This document shows, in pieces, positions 57,609-64,000 of a stretch of 64,000 bases of DNA; position 1 is the stretch's first letter; each line of letters starts with the position of its first letter. The position numbers and the translations under genes are program-made. This DNA comes from an uncultured Paracoccaceae bacterium (GTDB taxonomy: Bacteria; Pseudomonadota; Alphaproteobacteria; Rhodobacterales; Rhodobacteraceae). The stretch spans positions 124,001 through 188,000 of the forward strand of contig CANMFL010000006.1 in assembly GCA_947497185.1 (NCBI GenBank), written 5' to 3'. The notes under the pieces are model-generated. The model made no database searches and was not told the DNA's origin. It saw nothing but the letters and a program-made list of their open reading frames with translations.

Positions 57609-58597
57609 CGAAGCTGGCGTGCCAAGACTAAAACCTCGGCGGCTGACATGCTTTCTTTACCGACTTTATAGTTGCGCCCCATTGGGCCGATCCCGATTGT
57701 CAGGGTGCAAAGCGTTTTGTTCAGCTTGGCTTCTTTACGAACGCGGTGCGCGTCCATTCCCACCTGAACGGCGGGGACAACGTGATCCTCGATTGCGCCT
57801 TTGATTTCGCTGATGGTGTCGAGAACTTTATTCCCAAGACTTTCAGGTCCCGCTGCCCCTGCGATGGCAGTGATTTTACTGCCGACCAAGTTCACGATCT
57901 CACCGGGGGCGTTCAGTACAACCTGACCTTCGTCGTCGGTTTTCGAGAAAAGCGCGCCGTCGTTGAGCGTGACATAGATCGGCATCGCGGTAATCTTTTC
58001 GTACCAATCAGAGGATTCGCCTTTGGGCGGGCCGTACATGCGGTCGTGTTGCACATTCACGTCGCCGTCGTACATGTCACCGAATTGGGTTGTGAAGCGT
58101 GCGCTGCTCGTGCCTAACATTTTACTGATATCGGCCCACGGACCCATGATATGTAGATCGCCAGCGTCTGAGGTCGTCCACGTGCATTCACCGCGTAAGG
58201 GCGAGCGCAGCGACTTTCCCATCGGGTTTAACTGGTAATACTGACCAAGTGGTGCAGCTTTAATGCCGCCGCGGCTGTTATTCAGGCGCATCTGCATCCG
58301 ATAGATTTGCGGCCAAGATTCAGGATCAAGATGCGGGACACGTGTGCCCGCCAGTGTGGTTCGCGCCTTTTGCTTAAGCTTGGTTAAAATTGGTGAGGTC
58401 ATGCTGGACCCGGTGCCGCTGGGCAGGAGGTTAATCAGCTTTGTGAGCCCCTCGGGGCCAAGTGAGTTCAGGTCGCGGTTCCCATTCTTTGGGTTCAACT
58501 TCGCAATTGCAAAAGTAAGCTCAAGGCCGACTTTGCTTCGACCTTTTGATTTAACAAGGCTTTCAAGTGAATCGTATTGTCTTTGTGAAATGCGCAC
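57605..58597 (-). CDS. Unrecognised 330-residue protein
   Basis: I do not recognise a family. GTG start with GGAAGG 8 bases ahead. No signal peptide or membrane helix. The N-terminal third is basic and helical ([20 protein letters not shown]), the middle is beta-rich with aromatics ([35 protein letters not shown]), and a [16 protein letters not shown] stretch near 235 has a glycine-rich turn pattern. The C-terminus is helical, then closes with [16 protein letters not shown]. Codon use looks like neighbours, so no sign of recent transfer. It stands alone upstream of the ATP synthase operon, divergently, with a stable dyad in its 5' leader (58610-58644). Function unknown. Confidence 0.8.
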   Translation of the reverse strand: MRISQRQYDSLESLVKSKGRSKVGLELTFAIAKLNPKNGNRDLNSLGPEGLTKLINLLPSGTGSSMTSPILTKLKQKARTTLAGTRVPHLDPESWPQIYRMQMRLNNSRGGIKAAPLGQYYQLNPMGKSLRSPLRGECTWTTSDAGDLHIMGPWADISKMLGTSSARFTTQFGDMYDGDVNVQHDRMYGPPKGESSDWYEKITAMPIYVTLNDGALFSKTDDEGQVVLNAPGEIVNLVGSKITAIAGAAGPESLGNKVLDTISEIKGAIEDHVVPAVQVGMDAHRVRKEAKLNKTLCTLTIGIGPMGRNYKVGKESMSAAEVLVLARQLR

Positions 58598-58609
58598 GAC
58601 AAAATCCTT

Positions 58610-58644
58610 CCTAAGGTAATGCGCAAAGCATGCTTTACCTTAGG
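58610..58644 (-). promoter_or_regulatory. Leader hairpin next to the ribosome site of the unknown gene
   Basis: CCTAAGGTAA (58610-58619) and TTACCTTAGG (58635-58644) form a perfect 10-bp stem; an inner AAAGCATGCTTT palindrome overlaps the loop. On the minus strand the stem's inner end covers the AGGAAGG ribosome site (58606-58612), so folding could block translation; as DNA it could be an operator. Confidence 0.55.
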
Positions 58645-58710
58645 GCAGCTTGGCAATGGTCATGTCCAAGAATCACAAAACCAATCATTCGAATGCGACG
58701 TAGGGTAGGG

Positions 58711-58737
58711 TGCGACATTTGTGCACAAAATGCCGCA
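58711..58737. promoter_or_regulatory. Extended dyad TTTGTGCACAAA upstream of atp operon
   Basis: A perfect 12-bp palindrome TTTGTGCACAAA (58718-58729) is flanked by TGCG-A-CA and TG-C-CGCA, giving arms of about 13 bases with one mismatch and one extra base. It lies between two divergent transcription units. Confidence 0.45.
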
Positions 58738-58827
58738 TGTTCCTAAACCGTTCCGCATATTGGCGCAAACAAGGGGGAAAGTTTATGGAACAAAGTCGCA
58801 CTTCGCGATTTTTGTAGCCGCCTGCGC

Positions 58828-58856
58828 TTGCGACGACATATACCCTCTGCTACATC
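58828..58856 (+). promoter_or_regulatory. Possible promoter of the ATP synthase operon
   Basis: TTGCGA (58828-58833), 17-base spacer, TACATC (58851-58856), about 110 bases before atpH. Weak -10; given as a candidate only. Confidence 0.3.
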
Positions 58857-58964
58857 GCACGAGATTTTGAAGCCTCCGGATCATAGGGGGCCCAACAAGA
58901 TGCTTATATGTTAATCGCGATTTTTGTGGTTAGGGTGTAAGCGACAGACATCGGAAGGGTGGAC

Positions 58965-59525
58965 GTGTCCGAAACAGCTGGTATCTCCACAAGCATCGCC
59001 GCGCGTTATGCGACGGCTGTGTTTGACCTCGCCAAAGAGGAAAAAGCGCTGAAAGCGCTGGAAGCCGACGTGGCTGCACTGGACGGCGCAATCGCCGACA
59101 GCGCAGATTTTCGTACTTTGCTGACCTCCCCGCTTTACAGCCGGGACCAGCAAGAGACGGCAATCACTGCCATCGCCGCAAAAATGAAATTGTCCAAGAC
59201 AACCAGCAATGTGCTGACACTATTGGCGTCCAAGCGGCGTTTGTTTGTGTTGCCACAATTGACAACTGTCTTGCGCGACCGTTTGGCCGAAGAGCGTGGC
59301 GAGGTGACTGCTGAAGTCACGACTGCCAAAGCTCTGTCAAAGGCCCAGATGGAAAAGCTTTCTGCGACTTTGAAAGCACAAGTCGGCAAAGCCGTCACCA
59401 TTCAAGAGACTGTGGATGAGACAATCATCGGCGGTCTTATTGTTAAAGTGGGCTCGAAAATGATCGATACGTCGATCAAATCCAAGCTCAGCGCACTCCA
59501 GAACACTATGAAAGAGGTCGGATAA
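58965..59525 (+). CDS. atpH: ATP synthase F1 subunit delta
   Basis: Connects F1 to the peripheral stalk. 186 residues from the GTG at 58965 ([23 protein letters not shown]). A GTG at 58959 is possible, but the GGAAGGG ribosome site would then touch the codon. C-terminal [20 protein letters not shown] is the family signature. The stop touches the atpA ATG (TAAATG). First gene of an F1-only operon; Fo genes (atpIBEF) are separate in this group. Confidence 0.95.
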   Translation: MSETAGISTSIAARYATAVFDLAKEEKALKALEADVAALDGAIADSADFRTLLTSPLYSRDQQETAITAIAAKMKLSKTTSNVLTLLASKRRLFVLPQLTTVLRDRLAEERGEVTAEVTTAKALSKAQMEKLSATLKAQVGKAVTIQETVDETIIGGLIVKVGSKMIDTSIKSKLSALQNTMKEVG

Positions 59526-61061
59526 ATGGCGATCCAAGCGTCTGAAATTTCTGCGATCCTTAAGGACCAGATCAAAAACTTCGGTCAGGAAGCCGAAGTG
59601 GCCGAAGTGGGCCGCGTACTTTCCGTCGGTGACGGTATTGCGCGTATCTACGGCCTCGACAATGTGCAGGCTGGTGAAATGGTCGAATTCCCCGGTGGTA
59701 TCCGCGGAATGGCATTGAACCTTGAAGCTGACAACGTTGGTGTTGTTATCTTTGGTTCTGACCGTGACATCAAAGAAGGCGACACAGTTAAGCGTACAAA
59801 CGCGATTGTGGACGTGCCTGTTGGTGACGAACTGCTTGGTCGCGTTGTTGACGGCCTTGGCAACCCACTGGACGGCAAAGGTCCAATCGCGACAACCAAA
59901 CGTGCGATTGCAGACTCAAAAGCGCCGGGCATTATCCCACGTAAATCTGTTCACGAGCCAATGGCGACTGGCCTGAAGTCCGTTGACTCCATGATCCCAG
60001 TTGGCCGTGGTCAGCGCGAATTGATCATTGGTGACCGTCAGACTGGTAAAACAGCGATCGCGCTTGACACGATCCTGAACCAAAAATCATACAACGACGC
60101 AGCAGCCGACGATTCAGGCAAATTGTTCTGTGTCTACGTTGCTATCGGCCAAAAGCGTTCCACAGTTGCGCAGTTGGTGAAAAAGCTCGAAGAGTCCGGC
60201 GCGATTGAATATTCAATCGTTGTTGCGGCGACAGCGTCCGATCCAGCACCGATGCAGTTCCTTGCACCATATGCTGCGACAGCCATGGCAGAGCACTTCC
60301 GCGATGCAGGCCGTCACGCTTTGATCATCTATGATGATCTTTCCAAGCAAGCTGTGTCTTATCGTCAAATGTCCTTGCTTCTGCGTCGCCCACCAGGCCG
60401 TGAAGCGTACCCAGGTGACGTTTTCTACCTTCACTCCCGTCTGCTCGAGCGTTCATGCAAATTGAACGAAGACAACGGGTCCGGTTCTTTGACGGCGTTG
60501 CCGATCATCGAAACCCAAGGTGGCGACGTTTCTGCGTTTATTCCGACAAACGTGATTTCGATCACCGACGGTCAGATCTTCTTGGAAACAGAATTGTTCT
60601 ACCAAGGTATCCGTCCAGCTGTGAACACAGGTCTGTCCGTTTCCCGCGTTGGGTCTTCTGCCCAAACAAAGGCGATGGCGTCTGTTGCTGGTCCGGTTAA
60701 GCTTTCTTTGGCTCAGTATCGTGAAATGGCTGCGTTCGCGCAGTTCGGTTCCGATCTTGATGCGGCCACTCAGCAGTTGCTGGCCCGTGGTGCGCGTTTG
60801 ACTGAGCTGATGAAGCAGCCACAGTATTCCCCACTGACAAACGCAGAAATCGTCTGCGTCATCTTTGCGGGTACTAACGGCTACTTGGATAAAGTTGACG
60901 TGAAACAAGTAGGTCGTTTTGAGGCAGAAATGCTCAAGCACCTGCGCGCAAACAATGCTGACTTGTTGAAAGATATCACCGAAAATGACCGTAAGGTTAA
61001 AGGTGAGCTGGCTGACAAAATCAAAGCAGCGCTGGACGCATTCGCAAAAGACTTCGCTTAA
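59526..61061 (+). CDS. atpA: ATP synthase F1 subunit alpha
   Basis: 511 residues, regulatory nucleotide-binding subunit. Walker [10 protein letters not shown], the arginine finger region in [16 protein letters not shown], and the DELSEED-equivalent absent as expected for alpha. N-terminal I/L-rich helix [16 protein letters not shown] binds delta. Codon use shifts toward U/A endings (for example GGT, AAA, CTT) compared with neighbours, as seen in highly expressed genes. Zero-base spacing from atpH. Confidence 0.98.
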   Translation: MAIQASEISAILKDQIKNFGQEAEVAEVGRVLSVGDGIARIYGLDNVQAGEMVEFPGGIRGMALNLEADNVGVVIFGSDRDIKEGDTVKRTNAIVDVPVGDELLGRVVDGLGNPLDGKGPIATTKRAIADSKAPGIIPRKSVHEPMATGLKSVDSMIPVGRGQRELIIGDRQTGKTAIALDTILNQKSYNDAAADDSGKLFCVYVAIGQKRSTVAQLVKKLEESGAIEYSIVVAATASDPAPMQFLAPYAATAMAEHFRDAGRHALIIYDDLSKQAVSYRQMSLLLRRPPGREAYPGDVFYLHSRLLERSCKLNEDNGSGSLTALPIIETQGGDVSAFIPTNVISITDGQIFLETELFYQGIRPAVNTGLSVSRVGSSAQTKAMASVAGPVKLSLAQYREMAAFAQFGSDLDAATQQLLARGARLTELMKQPQYSPLTNAEIVCVIFAGTNGYLDKVDVKQVGRFEAEMLKHLRANNADLLKDITENDRKVKGELADKIKAALDAFAKDFA

Positions 61062-61087
61062 TCGTCTTAGGATAAGGAGAACTAGCT

Positions 61088-61960
61088 TTGCCTAATCTCA
61101 AGGACCTTAAAAATCGGATCGCGTCGGTCAAATCGACCCGCAAGATCACCAAAGCGATGCAATTGGTCGCGGCTGCAAAATTGCGCCGCGCCCAAGACGC
61201 AGCTGAGGCGTCCCGCCCCTACACAGAGCGTTTCAACGCTGTGATGGCAGGGTTGGCGTCTGGTGCAGCAGGGTCCCCCTCTGCGCCAAAGCTGTTGTCG
61301 GGCACTGGTTCGGACAACGTTCATTTGCTGGTTGTCATGACCGCAGAACGCGGTTTGTGCGGTGGCTTTAACGGCAATATCGCGAAACTCGCTAAAACGC
61401 ACGCCGCTAAACTGCTGGCAGCGGGCAAAACAGTCAAAATCGTGACTGTTGGTAAAAAAGGCCGTGATGCGATTAAGCGCGATCTGGGCGATCACTTTGT
61501 TGGTCACGTTGACCTGACCGAAGTGAAGCGCGTGGGTTACGTGGATGCGCAAAACATCGCAAAAGACGTATTGGCGCGTTTCGACGGCGGCGAATTCGAC
61601 GTTGCGACGATCTTCTTTGCGCGCTTTGAAAACGTTGTGACACAGCACCCGACAGCTCTGCAGGTTATCCCCGCACAGTTCGAAGCGGACGAAAGCGCAG
61701 AATCGCCTTTGTACGACTACGAACCGTCCGAGGAAGAAATCCTTGCTGATCTGTTACCACGTGGTGTCGCGACGCAGATCTTTGCAGCACTTCTCGAAAA
61801 TGCCGCCTCTGAGCAGGGTGCGCGTATGTCCGCAATGGACAACGCCACACGCAACGCTGGCGAAATGATCGACGCATTGACTATCGAGTATAACCGCTCG
61901 CGTCAGGCTGTGATTACCAACGAGCTGATCGAAATCATTTCGGGGGCTGAAGCACTATAA
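61088..61960 (+). CDS. atpG: ATP synthase F1 subunit gamma
   Basis: Central rotor shaft, 290 residues. TTG start with AAGGAG 9 bases ahead. N-terminus [33 protein letters not shown] (in parts) and C-terminus [20 protein letters not shown] are the paired coiled-coil helices. The TAA is followed at once by the frame of the unknown gene. Confidence 0.97.
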   Translation: MPNLKDLKNRIASVKSTRKITKAMQLVAAAKLRRAQDAAEASRPYTERFNAVMAGLASGAAGSPSAPKLLSGTGSDNVHLLVVMTAERGLCGGFNGNIAKLAKTHAAKLLAAGKTVKIVTVGKKGRDAIKRDLGDHFVGHVDLTEVKRVGYVDAQNIAKDVLARFDGGEFDVATIFFARFENVVTQHPTALQVIPAQFEADESAESPLYDYEPSEEEILADLLPRGVATQIFAALLENAASEQGARMSAMDNATRNAGEMIDALTIEYNRSRQAVITNELIEIISGAEAL

Positions 61961-61989
61961 TACTTTGGGCTATCTTATCGGCTGCCATC

Positions 61990-63782
<1,793 letters not shown>

Positions 63783-63807
63783 GTCGAAGCAAAAGGAGGC
63801 CTGACAA

Positions 63808-64000
63808 ATGGCAAACCTACAATTCGATCTTGTCTCACCAGAGCGCCGTCTGGCGTCCCTCGAAGCATCCGCGGTGCAAATCCCGGGTGCTGACGGCGAC
63901 CTGACGGCAATGGCTGACCACGCGCCAACAATCACGACACTGCGCCCCGGCGTATTGTCGGTGACACACAGCGGCGGCGTTGATGACTACATCGTCATCG
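63808..64000 (+). CDS. atpC: ATP synthase F1 subunit epsilon (partial)
   Basis: First 64 codons visible: [20 protein letters not shown], then [30 protein letters not shown], the N-terminal beta-sandwich of epsilon. Cut by the right window edge. AAAGGAGG 10 bases upstream. Last gene of the F1 operon. Confidence 0.95.
   Translation, partial: MANLQFDLVSPERRLASLEASAVQIPGADGDLTAMADHAPTITTLRPGVLSVTHSGGVDDYIVI

Larger units (their letters stand above)
58598..58964. other. 367-base divergent region upstream of atpH
   Basis: Contains the leader hairpin of the unknown gene (58610-58644), a near-perfect dyad around TTTGTGCACAAA (58711-58737), and a possible atp promoter TTGCGA-17 bases-TACATC at 58828-58856. 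No tRNA or small protein found. Confidence 0.55.

Noticed and set aside
58959..58964. atpH start at GTG 58959
   Set aside because: The GGAAGGG ribosome site would adjoin the codon; the GTG at 58965 has proper spacing and fits family length.

Overview
The window looks like a chromosomal segment from an alphaproteobacterium of the Roseobacter group (Rhodobacteraceae; relatives of Loktanella, Yoonia or Octadecabacter are my best guess). The reasons are the protein sequences themselves (MreB, LeuA, the ATP synthase subunits, TamA/TamB), a class I lysyl-tRNA synthetase, a DUF4864/DUF2125/DUF1127 complement typical of the family, and an F1 ATP synthase operon that begins at atpH without the Fo genes. 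There are no tRNA or rRNA genes, insertion sequences, prophage or CRISPR arrays that I can see. This is mostly core genome with a few accessory genes.

Layout. 1-4057: rod-shape cluster mreB-mreC-mreD-mrdA (PBP2, cut by the left edge), minus strand. 4457-6537: leuA preceded by a small cupin gene and, unusually visible, a short leucine-rich leader peptide with competing RNA hairpins. 6817-8850: a thioredoxin-fold protein facing a secreted 19-unit MORN-repeat protein. 9037-12203: nadE and gltX, separated by helically phased 11-bp repeats. 12220-16607: a gamma-glutamylcyclotransferase-like gene, a YbbA/YbbP-type ABC system and divergent tesA. 16655-21623: two cold-shock proteins, phnA/yjdM, ettA and a PAS-GGDEF-EAL protein. 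21767-25397: aldo/keto reductase, nadD, dacB, TerB-like. 25511-31517: class I lysS, DUF4864, a large parallel beta-helix protein, DUF1127, YdcF-like and hemerythrin-like genes. 31800-37356: a complete oppABCDF peptide importer. 37431-43990: tamA-tamB. 44127-48826: truA, then ycjX-GNAT-ycjF and DUF2125. 48891-53509: ChaC-like, a MotA/ExbB-like plus OmpA-like pair, and an M23 peptidase. 53511-58597: clpA, gloB, a methyltransferase and an unrecognised 330-residue protein. 58965-64000: atpH-A-G-(small unknown gene)-D-C, cut by the right edge.

How it fits together. Cell-envelope functions dominate: elongation machinery (MreBCD/PBP2), PBP4, peptidoglycan hydrolase, OmpA-type anchor, TAM outer-membrane assembly and peptide import. 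Biosynthesis and translation are represented by leucine and NAD synthesis (nadE and nadD both present), two aminoacyl-tRNA synthetases, a pseudouridine synthase and EttA. The most interesting points are the leucine leader/attenuator candidate before the cupin-leuA operon, the phased repeats before gltX, the unknown gene inside the F1 operon that lacks a normal start codon near its apparent N-terminus, the unrecognised gene and dyads upstream of atpH, a proton-channel/OmpA pair of unclear function, and four convergent gene pairs that share a TTAA as overlapping stop codons.
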